A stretch of 64,000 nt of DNA from Zunongwangia profunda SM-A87 (GTDB taxonomy: Bacteria > Bacteroidota > Bacteroidia > Flavobacteriales > Flavobacteriaceae). Below, piece by piece: positions 1-7,768 of the stretch; positions within the stretch are counted from its first letter, which is position 1, and every line of letters starts with the position of its first letter. A program made the position numbers and the translations under genes. Under the pieces are notes generated by a model that was not told the DNA's origin, searched no databases, and saw only the letters and a list, made by a program, of their open reading frames with translations. The stretch covers positions 2,920,001 to 2,984,000 of the forward strand of contig NC_014041.1 of assembly GCF_000023465.1 (NCBI RefSeq), written 5' to 3'.

Positions 1-236
1 TGCCCAACGATATTCGCTACTTTATTATAACGACCATCATCAAGATCTTTCATAGAATGCATAATTCGGCGTTGTACGGGTTTAAAACCGTCTTCCATAG
101 CCGGTACGGCACGCTCTAAAATCACATAAGAAGCATAATCAAGAAACCAGTCCTTATACATACCGGTTACTCGCATTAATTCTTCCTTAGGCTTATTTAA
201 TTGTTCGTCTTTAGATTCTTCGGGATTCTCTTCCAT
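1..236 (-). CDS. parC: DNA topoisomerase IV subunit A, N-terminal part (cut by the left edge)
   Basis: Reading the complement from an ATG at 234-236 gives about 78 residues before the window ends. After an acidic lead (MEENPEESKDEQ) come the family blocks DYASYVILERAVP and DGFKPVQRRI, the start of the GyrA/ParC breakage-reunion domain; the active-site tyrosine would lie outside the window. ParC pairs with ParE to decatenate daughter chromosomes. The start lies 3 bp after the stop of the small membrane-protein gene, which itself overlaps parE, so the three genes are probably one transcript. GyrA is the alternative, but the parE-like neighbour favours ParC. Confidence 0.9.
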   Translation of the reverse strand, partial: MEENPEESKDEQLNKPKEELMRVTGMYKDWFLDYASYVILERAVPAMEDGFKPVQRRIMHSMKDLDDGRYNKVANIVG

Positions 237-239
237 ATG

Positions 240-722
240 TTAAGCCACAGCTTTAGGTTTGTCCAAAACATTTCGCAAAGAAGCGACCAGGCCGCTTTTC
301 TTTTTTCTGCTTAAAAATGTGGTGTTAAATGTATATTTTTTAAAACCTTTTCTTCGTCTGGATTTAATATAAATAGTTATGCTTGAATATATTCCGTAAT
401 TGTTAAACTTATATTTTGCTAATTTTCTTTTTGGAAACTCTGCTTTCTTTACCCGGTATTCCATAAATTTTGAAAAGAAAACTCCGTTATTCTTAAAAAT
501 AAGAGTTTCACCATCGCTATCAAAATCGAAACTTACTCCAATTTTATGTACAAAAAAGAAGATAAGAAGCGTAATGATATTCGGTAAAAAATGGCTGAAT
601 TTTATAGGCTCATCACGGCCTATTAATTCTACATTTACAAAAATGTTGGTTAAAAAAACCGCCACCAACACGATATAAATGGGTGGGATTATTTTTATTT
701 CATTTTTGTTATTTAACCTCAT
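240..722 (-). CDS. small two-helix membrane protein of unknown function, between parE and parC
   Basis: 160 residues. Two hydrophobic segments are visible, about residues 11-30 ([19 protein letters not shown]) and 47-64 ([17 protein letters not shown]), followed by a basic, soluble-looking C-terminal half rich in Lys/Arg and Phe/Tyr. I recognise no family. Its ATG overlaps the parE stop as ATGA (719-722) and its stop is 3 bp before parC, so it should be co-translated with both topoisomerase IV subunits. The layout resembles bacterial PH-domain-like membrane proteins (two helices then a beta-rich domain), but that is only a guess. Confidence 0.75.
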   Translation of the reverse strand: MRLNNKNEIKIIPPIYIVLVAVFLTNIFVNVELIGRDEPIKFSHFLPNIITLLIFFFVHKIGVSFDFDSDGETLIFKNNGVFFSKFMEYRVKKAEFPKRKLAKYKFNNYGIYSSITIYIKSRRRKGFKKYTFNTTFLSRKKKSGLVASLRNVLDKPKAVA

Positions 723-2581
723 ATTCCTAATTCTTCAATAAGATCAAGCTCTACTTTTAAGTTGTCTATGATAAACTCCTGTCGATCTGGTGTGTTTTTA
801 CCCATATAGAAACTTAGCATTTCTTCAATAGATTTATCCTTGTCCAGCATTACAGGATCCAGCCTGATATCATCACCGATAAAATATTTAAATTCGTCCG
901 GAGAGATCTCTCCTAAACCTTTAAATCGGGTGATTTCAACCTTTCCTTTAAGTTTTTGCACGGCCTGTTTTCTTTCATATTCTGAATAGCAATAGATCGT
1001 CTCCTTTTTATTACGCACTCTAAAAAGCGGTGTTTGTAAGATATATAAATGATTTTCTTTAATCAGTTCAGGAAAAAACTGAAGAAAAAAAGTAATTAAT
1101 AATAATCGAATGTGCATCCCATCAACATCGGCATCTGTGGCGATTACGATATTATTATAACGAAGATCTTCTAAGGACTCCTCAATATTTAATGCAGCCT
1201 GTAACAGGTTAAATTCTTCGTTTTCGTAAACAATTTTTTTGCTTAACCCGTAGCTGTTTAAAGGCTTTCCTTTTAAGCTGAAAACCGCCTGAGTATTTAC
1301 ATCTCTGGATTTAGTGATGGATCCACTTGCAGAATCCCCCTCGGTAATAAATAGTGTGGTTTCTAAATAGCGTTCCTTCTTATTGTCTCCAAGATGAATT
1401 CTGCAATCTCTTAGTTTTTTATTGTGTAAGCTGGCTTTTTTAGCACGTTCTTTAGCCAGTTTTCTAATTCCTGAAAGATCTTTTCGCTCGCGCTCGGCCT
1501 GAAGAATTTTCCGTTGAAGTTTTTCAGCAGTTTCCTGATTTTTATGCAGGTAATTATCAAAATTACGCTTTACAAAATCATTAATATACGTCCGCACAGT
1601 CGGAAAATCTCCGCCCATATCAGTGGATCCAAGTTTTGTTTTGGTCTGACTCTCAAAAACAGGCTCCATCACTTTTATGGAAATAGCCGCTACGATCGAT
1701 TTTCGGATATCTGAAGCATCGTAGTTTTTCCCGTAGAATTCCCTTACGGTTTTTACGATAGCCTCTCTAAAGGCAGCCAGATGCGTCCCCCCCTGCGAGG
1801 TATTTTGACCATTTACAAAAGAATGATATTCTTCACTGTATTGCGCCTTGCTATGTGTTACGGCGATTTCGATATCATCTCCCCGCAAATGAATGATAGG
1901 ATATAAACGATCTTCTTTATTTAAGGTATCGTTTAATAGATCTTTTAATCCATTTTCTGAATAAAACTTCTCTCCGTTAAAAATAATGCTTAACCCGGGA
2001 TTCAGGTATACATAATTTTTAATCATTTTCTCGATGTACTCATTTCTAAATTTAAAATTTTTAAAAATAAGCTCATCAGGAACAAAGGTTACTTTTGTAC
2101 CACGACGGCGTGAAGTTTCCTCCAAAGATTCTTCATCTTTTAAATTTCCCTGCTCAAATTCAGCCGCATGGGATTTTCCATCCCTATTGGATTCCACTCT
2201 AAAATAAGAAGAAAGTGCATTTACGGCTTTTGTACCAACACCGTTTAATCCAACCGATTTTTTAAAAGCCCTGGAGTCGTATTTACCACCGGTATTCATC
2301 TTGGAAACTACATCCACTACTTTTCCAAGTGGAATACCACGGCCATAATCACGAACGATAACACGTTGATTTTGGACAGATACCTCGATAGTCTTACCGG
2401 AACCCATCACAAATTCATCGATACAGTTATCTAAAACTTCTTTAAGCAATATATAAATCCCGTCGTCTGCACTAGAACCATCCCCCAATTTCCCGATATA
2501 CATTCCCGGGCGCATTCGAATATGTTCTTTCCAGTCCAGCGACCGAATATTATCTTCGGTGTACTTTGTTTCCTGACTCAT
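719..2581 (-). CDS. parE: DNA topoisomerase IV subunit B
   Basis: 620 residues, a normal ParE length and shorter than proteobacterial GyrB. The GHKL ATPase comes first: [10 protein letters not shown] near residues 47-56 supplies the catalytic Glu and Mg-binding Asn, DYGRGIP lies at 78-84 and [15 protein letters not shown] follows. The TOPRIM domain begins with TEGDSASG (Glu414) and carries DADVD near 483-487; RFKGLGEI near 552-559 completes it. It binds and hydrolyses ATP to drive strand passage by ParC. It is first in the parE-membrane protein-parC transcript. The start is followed directly by the conserved MRPGMYIG region, so it looks right. Confidence 0.95.
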   Translation of the reverse strand: MSQETKYTEDNIRSLDWKEHIRMRPGMYIGKLGDGSSADDGIYILLKEVLDNCIDEFVMGSGKTIEVSVQNQRVIVRDYGRGIPLGKVVDVVSKMNTGGKYDSRAFKKSVGLNGVGTKAVNALSSYFRVESNRDGKSHAAEFEQGNLKDEESLEETSRRRGTKVTFVPDELIFKNFKFRNEYIEKMIKNYVYLNPGLSIIFNGEKFYSENGLKDLLNDTLNKEDRLYPIIHLRGDDIEIAVTHSKAQYSEEYHSFVNGQNTSQGGTHLAAFREAIVKTVREFYGKNYDASDIRKSIVAAISIKVMEPVFESQTKTKLGSTDMGGDFPTVRTYINDFVKRNFDNYLHKNQETAEKLQRKILQAERERKDLSGIRKLAKERAKKASLHNKKLRDCRIHLGDNKKERYLETTLFITEGDSASGSITKSRDVNTQAVFSLKGKPLNSYGLSKKIVYENEEFNLLQAALNIEESLEDLRYNNIVIATDADVDGMHIRLLLITFFLQFFPELIKENHLYILQTPLFRVRNKKETIYCYSEYERKQAVQKLKGKVEITRFKGLGEISPDEFKYFIGDDIRLDPVMLDKDKSIEEMLSFYMGKNTPDRQEFIIDNLKVELDLIEELGI

Positions 2582-3004
2582 GTTTGTAAATAGTGGAGTT
2601 TCCCGGCTAATATAAGATATACCGGCAAAAGTTAAAACCCTGCAGCTACAAAGTAATTAACAAAGGCTTTAGGAAAATTGTTAATTGCTAAATTTAAGGT
2701 ATTCCCTTAAAAAGAAATACCTGTTCGCATATTTTGAATACAATAATCGACATTGCAACTTAACTACCGATTATTGCCAAAGGAATGATCCTAAATCGTA
2801 TTGAATAATGAAAGTTACAGACAGAAGAGGAGCACCAAGTTAGTTCTAAAACTACAACTTTTAAAACATGAAATAAAAAACATGTTTGTCCCGATCATTG
2901 TATGAGATAAAGCTATTATTTTCTGGTTGAAAAATGTTAACATTACAGTTTCCAACTTTAAAACTTTGTAAACTTTCAGACTTTACAAACTTTCAACCCA
3001 AATC
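2582..3004. other. 423-bp intergenic region with three inverted repeats and a degenerate AAAGTT repeat tract
   Basis: No convincing gene. Inverted repeats seen: AGGTATT (2697-2703) with AATACCT about 12 bp further on; CAATAATCG (2741-2749) with CGATTATTG (2768-2776); AAACATG (2864-2870) with CATGTTT (2881-2887). The end nearest ychF holds a degenerate AAAGTT repeat tract. It should contain the parE promoter and the 3' end of the ychF transcript, but I cannot name a clean -7 box or a clean terminator. Confidence 0.6.
2952..2997. repeat. degenerate AAAGTT repeat tract downstream of ychF
   Basis: Read on the minus strand, this stretch is a run of 8-10 bp units built on AAAGTT (TTGAAAGTT, TGTAAAGTC, TGAAAGTT, TACAAAGTT, TTAAAGTT). 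It sits just after the ychF stop. A second tract of the same kind sits after the coiled-coil protein gene (4364-4406). Confidence 0.6.
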
Positions 3005-4099
3005 TTATACGTTGAATCTAAAATGCATAACATCGCCATCCTGAACCACATACTCCTTCCCTTCTACCCGCATTTTTCCGGCTTCTTTAACTTTGGCTTC
3101 AGAGCCTAATTCAGAAAAATCGTTATAAGAAATCACTTCCGCACGAATAAATCCTTTTTCAAAATCGGTATGAATTACCCCTGCTGCCTGCGGAGCTGTA
3201 GCTCCAATAGGAATCGTCCAGGCTCTTACTTCCTTAACCCCGGCAGTGAAATACGTTTGTAGGTTTAACAGATTATAAGCACCACGAATTAATTTGGCAG
3301 ATCCCGGCTCTTCCAGCCCAATATCCTGAAGAAACATTTGGCGTTCTTCATAATCATCTAATTCGGTTATATCTGCTTCTGTACCTACAGCAAGTACCAG
3401 AACTTCCGCATTTTCATCTTTTACAGCTTCTCGAACGCGATCTACATGCGCATTACCACTTACCGCTGCTTCTTCATTTACATTACAAACATACATTACC
3501 GGTTTATCGGTAATAAACTGTAATGGTTTAATGAATTCTTTATGTTCATCTTCAGTGAATTCTACCGCTCTTATCGATTTTCCAGCTTCTAATCCTACTT
3601 TTGCTTTTAATAGTGCAGCTTCTTCTTTTTGAGCTTCTTTATTGCCCGTTTTTGCTGCGCGCTTTACTTTTTCCAGTTTTTTCTCTACCGTTTCCAGGTC
3701 TTTAAGCTGGAGTTCCATATCAATGGTTTCTTTATCACGAATAGGATCAATAGATCCGTCTACATGTACGATATTATCGTTATCAAAACATCTTAGTACA
3801 TGAAGAATCGCATCGGTCTCTCTAATATTGGCCAGAAACTGGTTCCCTAAACCTTCTCCTTTACTTGCACCTTTTACCAGTCCTGCAATGTCCACAATCT
3901 CTACGGTTGCCGGTTGTACTCTCTCTGGATTCACCAATTCCTCTAATTTTTTGATACGAGGATCTGGTACGTTTACCACTCCTATATTAGGCTCTATCGT
4001 ACAAAAAGGGAAATTCGCGCTTTGTGCTTTTGCATTAGATAAGCAATTAAACAAAGTTGATTTTCCTACGTTTGGTAATCCAACAATTCCGGCTTTCAT
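3005..4099 (-). CDS. ychF: YchF/OLA1-family ribosome-associated ATPase
   Basis: 364 residues, the usual YchF length. The P-loop GLPNVGKST lies at residues 7-15, and [20 protein letters not shown] is the YchF form of the G3/switch region. The G4 motif reads NVNE where GTPases have NKxD, which explains ATP preference in this family. The C-terminal third is the TGS domain ending [16 protein letters not shown]. YchF binds ribosomes and takes part in stress responses and translation quality. It stands alone, with a TATCTTTG promoter element 35 bp upstream. Confidence 0.96.
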   Translation of the reverse strand: MKAGIVGLPNVGKSTLFNCLSNAKAQSANFPFCTIEPNIGVVNVPDPRIKKLEELVNPERVQPATVEIVDIAGLVKGASKGEGLGNQFLANIRETDAILHVLRCFDNDNIVHVDGSIDPIRDKETIDMELQLKDLETVEKKLEKVKRAAKTGNKEAQKEEAALLKAKVGLEAGKSIRAVEFTEDEHKEFIKPLQFITDKPVMYVCNVNEEAAVSGNAHVDRVREAVKDENAEVLVLAVGTEADITELDDYEERQMFLQDIGLEEPGSAKLIRGAYNLLNLQTYFTAGVKEVRAWTIPIGATAPQAAGVIHTDFEKGFIRAEVISYNDFSELGSEAKVKEAGKMRVEGKEYVVQDGDVMHFRFNV

Positions 4100-4133
4100 A
4101 TATTAATTTTTGATGCTGTTTATTTTGCGGCTG

Positions 4134-4141
4134 CAAAGATA
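4134..4141 (-). promoter_or_regulatory. Bacteroidota-type -7 promoter element for ychF
   Basis: The minus strand reads TATCTTTG followed by CAGCCGC, an exact match to TAnnTTTG, 35 bp before the ychF ATG. No clear TTG element is visible at the -33 distance, so only the -7 box is supported. Confidence 0.6.
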
Positions 4142-4220
4142 GGAATTAGATACGAATTTCTCCTACCCCTAATTCTTTATAATTTATTTTAAAATCATGC
4201 TTAAAACCCATAATCCTAAA

Positions 4221-4247
4221 ACAAAAAAGGAGAGCAACTGCCCTCCT
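4221..4247 (-). terminator. rho-independent terminator of the coiled-coil protein gene
   Basis: On the minus strand AGGAGGGC, loop AGTT, GCTCTCCT forms an 8-bp stem with one G-U pair, followed at once by TTTTTTGT. It lies about 170 bp beyond the stop of the gene at 4415-5617, so that transcript has a long 3' tail that includes the AAAGTT repeats. Confidence 0.7.
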
Positions 4248-4363
4248 CTCTATTATTTATTCTCTTTTTAATCGATAATCAAGATTAAAATCCTCCGATA
4301 CTTGTCTCGTTTTAAAAATTTCTTGTTCAATTTAAATGCTTCTTGGGCTTGCCCCGAAAATAG

Positions 4364-4406
4364 TTACTTTAAAAACTTTCAACTTTTGAACTTTCAACTT
4401 TTAAAC
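4364..4406. repeat. degenerate AAAGTT repeat tract downstream of the coiled-coil protein gene
   Basis: The minus strand reads as successive AAAGTT-type units (AAAAGTTGAAAGTTCAAAAG and onward). It resembles the tract at 2952-2997 and has the same position relative to a minus-strand stop codon. Confidence 0.6.
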
Positions 4407-4414
4407 CTGTAAAC

Positions 4415-5617
4415 TCACTCCACAATATACATTTCGTTAGATGCTTTAATATATTCCTGTGGGTTAAATGTACTCTCGAAACTGTTTTTAACGATATCCA
4501 ATTTTAATTCCAAATCGCTCATCTTGTCTTTTAAGTAGGGATCTTTCTTATACTTTTCGATTAATCCTTCATATTTGTTCAGGTTTTCTAAAATTCTAAA
4601 GGTGATATCACCAAAGCGGATTTTTAGATTTTGAACGGCCAGCATTTGGTCATGATAATTTTGTTTCCAGTTTTCCGGATTGCTTTCGCGCTCTTCTACA
4701 ATTTTGTTTTCAGCAATTTTTGAAATATCCAGGATATACTGTGTTCTTTTTTTCGCGTCGGTTTCATTAGTGAACTTACGTCCAAACGTCTTAAGGTCGA
4801 TTCCCAGCATTTGCTCAAAATTTTCAACCATGGCCTTATCCTGGATGTTTTTTAGCTCATCCAGACTTTTATTGATCGCATCCCATTCGGTTTCAATTAA
4901 ATCTTTATCGTGGGTAAATTGTGATACCGAGGTGGTTAACTTTAGCATTTGTACACTTTGTTCACGTAATTCTTTTTCCCTTCTATTTAACGAATTAATG
5001 AAAGTTCCTATACCGTCAAAAAGACTACCGGCAAACATCCCTACAAACGGAGTGCCCTGGCTTAAATCTCCAGTTACTTGAATAATATGATTTAAGGCTG
5101 CCAATCTCGCATTATCTTCCTGGTTTTCTTTCACAAAGCCCTGGAATTTACCAAACCATTCCTGGTAACCTTCATAGTGCATGGGATTACTTACTTTATC
5201 TAAAGTAGAATAGAATTCTCGAGAGCTGTTAAACAAATTAAGCGGTTTTATTTCACGCTCCATACTGGCAAGATTGAGAACAGCTGAACTATAGTTGTAT
5301 TTGTATACACTAATGGTATTTTTATCGATTTCAGACTGGCGTTCTTCTAAAAATTTTACCCGCTCCAGAAGCTTTTCTACTTTATCTGAAGCATTTCTGG
5401 AATTTTTAATGCTTTCATCAAGATTGTTGATTTTTGAATCAATTTCCTTAATTCTAAAGTCAAGATTCTGACTCAAAAGGGCTCTTTCGCGACTTAATTC
5501 TTTTAAAACCTGATCGGTTACCCGTTCGTTTGAAGCGGTGGATGAAAGGCTCTGCGCTACTGCGCTGCCGCTTAGCGCTACAAAAAGGCTTAAGCTTAAG
5601 GTTAAATTTTTCATCAT
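4415..5617 (-). CDS. secreted coiled-coil protein of unknown function
   Basis: 400 residues starting with a signal peptide (MMKNLTLSLSLFVALSGSAVAQ), so periplasmic or secreted. Residues about 35-105 are a strong predicted coiled coil rich in Leu, Glu, Lys and Arg (RALLSQNLDFRIKEIDSK, VEKLLERVKFLEERQSEID). The centre has a glycine-containing stretch (TPFVGMFAGSLFDGIGTFINS) that might be a hairpin turn or membrane-contact helix, and a second helical region follows (DKDLIETEWDAINKSLDELK). I see no catalytic motif, lipobox or membrane anchor. It stands alone with its own terminator. I do not recognise the family. Confidence 0.8.
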   Translation of the reverse strand: MMKNLTLSLSLFVALSGSAVAQSLSSTASNERVTDQVLKELSRERALLSQNLDFRIKEIDSKINNLDESIKNSRNASDKVEKLLERVKFLEERQSEIDKNTISVYKYNYSSAVLNLASMEREIKPLNLFNSSREFYSTLDKVSNPMHYEGYQEWFGKFQGFVKENQEDNARLAALNHIIQVTGDLSQGTPFVGMFAGSLFDGIGTFINSLNRREKELREQSVQMLKLTTSVSQFTHDKDLIETEWDAINKSLDELKNIQDKAMVENFEQMLGIDLKTFGRKFTNETDAKKRTQYILDISKIAENKIVEERESNPENWKQNYHDQMLAVQNLKIRFGDITFRILENLNKYEGLIEKYKKDPYLKDKMSDLELKLDIVKNSFESTFNPQEYIKASNEMYIVE

Positions 5618-5732
5618 TTGGTTTACTTAATTGGTATTTAGATTTTCAGCATTTTTTATGCCAGGCTAAAATATTAAAATTTCATCGATCATTGAACCCA
5701 GCTTTAATATCCCTGCCAAATCTCTAAATTAT

Positions 5733-6464
5733 TCAAGAAAGTTTTCCTATTTTAAATATTATTGGGAATTCAATAATATTCTTATCTCCGAAGCTCTCTT
5801 TAAGCTGTCGATATATATCATCTACCGGATTAAACCCATTTTTATCTGAGAAATGTTTAACCGCAGACCAGGTTTTTAAATACCCTATTAACCTTTCGAA
5901 TTCCCATTCTTCTTTAAAATTCACTTTTGGCGTCTTTATTTCCTGAAACGGAAAAGGAATATTGCTATACTCCTTATCCAGATACTTACGCTCTTCATCC
6001 CAGTATGAGCCTATAATATCGTTATAAAAATGATCAATAACCTTATTCGTTTCGGCATTACTACGGAAAAGTCCATAGCCTAAGACCACGAAAATCCCGT
6101 CATCTTTTAAAGTACGCTTTACTTCCGCATAAAATTGATCAAAATTAAACCAGTGAATGGCTTGCGCCACCGTAATTAAATCAAAAGAATTATCAGGGAA
6201 ACTCACCTTTTCAGCTTGCTGAATACTATAACTAATATTACTTAATTTAGGAGCTTCTTTTAATTGATTTTCACTTATATCAGTCGCTTCTACCCTATCA
6301 AAGAATGTAGAAAGCTCCCTGGCTACCTGGCCATTACCTGTGGCACAATCCCAGGCATTGCGATGATATTTTAAATGCCTTTTTATTTCATCAAATATTA
6401 CTTTCGGATACTGCGGCCTGTAATTAGCGTAGTTAGCGGACTGGTGGGAAAAATTGTCTTTCAT
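5733..6464 (-). CDS. class I SAM-dependent methyltransferase
   Basis: 243 residues from the ATG at 6462-6464. The open frame continues 33 codons upstream to 6563, but that part is hydrophobic and atypical, while KDNFSHQSANYANYRPQYP just after the chosen start is typical of this family. Motif I is WDCATGNGQVA, the acidic residue after strand 2 is in VEATDIS, and FDLITVAQAIHWF is the motif IV/V region, as in the UbiE/COQ5/TMT1 group. The substrate cannot be told. It is divergent from the GH43 gene and lies 115 bp from the coiled-coil gene, with no evident link to either. Confidence 0.85.
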   Translation of the reverse strand: MKDNFSHQSANYANYRPQYPKVIFDEIKRHLKYHRNAWDCATGNGQVARELSTFFDRVEATDISENQLKEAPKLSNISYSIQQAEKVSFPDNSFDLITVAQAIHWFNFDQFYAEVKRTLKDDGIFVVLGYGLFRSNAETNKVIDHFYNDIIGSYWDEERKYLDKEYSNIPFPFQEIKTPKVNFKEEWEFERLIGYLKTWSAVKHFSDKNGFNPVDDIYRQLKESFGDKNIIEFPIIFKIGKLS

Positions 6465-6775
6465 AATAACGAATATCTGGTGAAAGATATAAAATGAATG
6501 TTTAAGATGGAATTCTAAATAAGAAAATGAATATTTTTTTAATTTCAAGAGATCAATAAACATTTTAAGATGGTAAATTTATGGGTATCGAATCGGAGTT
6601 ATTTTTTAGTAATGGAATCCCTCTTCATCACCATTTTATTCGTATCGAAGGAAAATTTCACCTTAAATAAGTGTAAAAAAATCATAGAATCGTTAAAATT
6701 TTAGCTAAATCGATTTACTTATTAACTTTTATTTTCGTATCATAGCAAACTGAAATACACCTGAAATCTTTTATA
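6465..6775. other. 311-bp divergent intergenic region
   Basis: It separates the methyltransferase (minus) from the GH43 gene (plus) and should hold both promoters. The best plus-strand candidate is TATTTTCG at 6730-6737, one mismatch from TAnnTTTG and about 40 bp before the GH43 ATG. I see no terminator, repeat or RNA gene. Confidence 0.4.
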
Positions 6776-7735
6776 ATGAAAAATTTAACCATAATTCTAG
6801 GAATGTTATGCTTTTCGGGGATCTTTGCCCAGAATAACAACCCTGTATTCCCGGGTTGGTACGCAGATCCTGAAGGAATTGTTTTCGATGATCAGTATTG
6901 GATCTATCCCACGTATTCCGCTCCATATGATAAACAAGTCTTTTTCGACGCTTTTTCTTCTCCAGATCTTGTAAACTGGACAAAACACGAAAAAGTAATC
7001 GATACGGCGGCTATAAAATGGGCCAAACGTGCTGTTTGGGCGCCTTCAATTATCAAAAAAGAGAATAAATATTATTTGTTTTTTGGCGCCAATGATATTC
7101 AAAGTGACGATGAGTTAGGAGGAATTGGAGTTGCGGTAGCAGAAGATCCAGAAGGACCCTATAAAGATCACCTGGGGAAACCGCTTATTGGTAAATTTCA
7201 TAATGGAGCCCAACCTATAGACCAGTTTTGCTTTAGAGATAAGGATGGGCAGTATTATCTTTATTACGGTGGTTGGGGGCATTGTAATGTCGCTAAATTG
7301 AACGAGGATTTTACTGGTTTTATCCCCTTTGAAGATGGAACTATTTTTAAAGAAGTAACCCCTGAAGGTTACGTAGAAGGACCTTTTATGTTTATTAAAG
7401 ATGGGAAATATTATTTTATGTGGTCTGAAGGTGGCTGGACGGGACCTGATTATTCGGTGGCCTATGCTATAGCCGATTCTCCACTGGGACCTTTTAAAAG
7501 AATAGACAAAATTCTTCAACAGGATAAAGACATCGCCACCGGTGCCGGTCACCACTCGGTAATAAAGCATCCTAAAGACAATGATTATTATATTGTTTAC
7601 CATCGCAGACCACTTACGGAAACCGACGGAAATTCCAGAGAAACCTGTATCGATGTGATGGAGTTTGATAGCAACGGACATATAAAGCCGGTTAAAATTA
7701 CTAAGGAAGGTGTGGCGGCACATCCTTTAAAATAA
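6776..7735 (+). CDS. glycoside hydrolase family 43 (arabinofuranosidase/xylosidase-type)
   Basis: 319 residues with a signal peptide (MKNLTIILGMLCFSGIFAQ). The five-bladed propeller catalytic triad of GH43 is visible: Asp31 in GWYADPEGI (base), Asp149 in QPIDQFCF (pKa-modulating), Glu201 in YVEGPFMF (acid). His259-His260 (GAGHHSV) fits the central metal site. Known GH43 enzymes remove arabinofuranose, xylose or galactose from plant and algal glycans; the exact sugar cannot be read here. It leads a plus-strand unit with two GH92 mannosidases, which suggests a mannose-containing branched glycan. There is no carbohydrate-binding module. Confidence 0.88.
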   Translation: MKNLTIILGMLCFSGIFAQNNNPVFPGWYADPEGIVFDDQYWIYPTYSAPYDKQVFFDAFSSPDLVNWTKHEKVIDTAAIKWAKRAVWAPSIIKKENKYYLFFGANDIQSDDELGGIGVAVAEDPEGPYKDHLGKPLIGKFHNGAQPIDQFCFRDKDGQYYLYYGGWGHCNVAKLNEDFTGFIPFEDGTIFKEVTPEGYVEGPFMFIKDGKYYFMWSEGGWTGPDYSVAYAIADSPLGPFKRIDKILQQDKDIATGAGHHSVIKHPKDNDYYIVYHRRPLTETDGNSRETCIDVMEFDSNGHIKPVKITKEGVAAHPLK

Positions 7736-7768
7736 ATTATGTACAATCTAAATTATTCAACATACACT

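Larger units (their letters stand above)
4100..4414. other. 315-bp intergenic region: ychF promoter, a minus-strand terminator and an AAAGTT repeat tract
   Basis: From the ychF side it holds the TATCTTTG box (4134-4141), the terminator hairpin at 4221-4247, and a degenerate AAAGTT tract at 4364-4406 beside the stop of the coiled-coil protein gene. Nothing in it looks coding. Confidence 0.6.

Noticed and set aside
6465..6563. N-terminal extension of the methyltransferase
   Set aside because: The 33 extra residues are hydrophobic and atypical, and the family pattern begins at the ATG at 6464.
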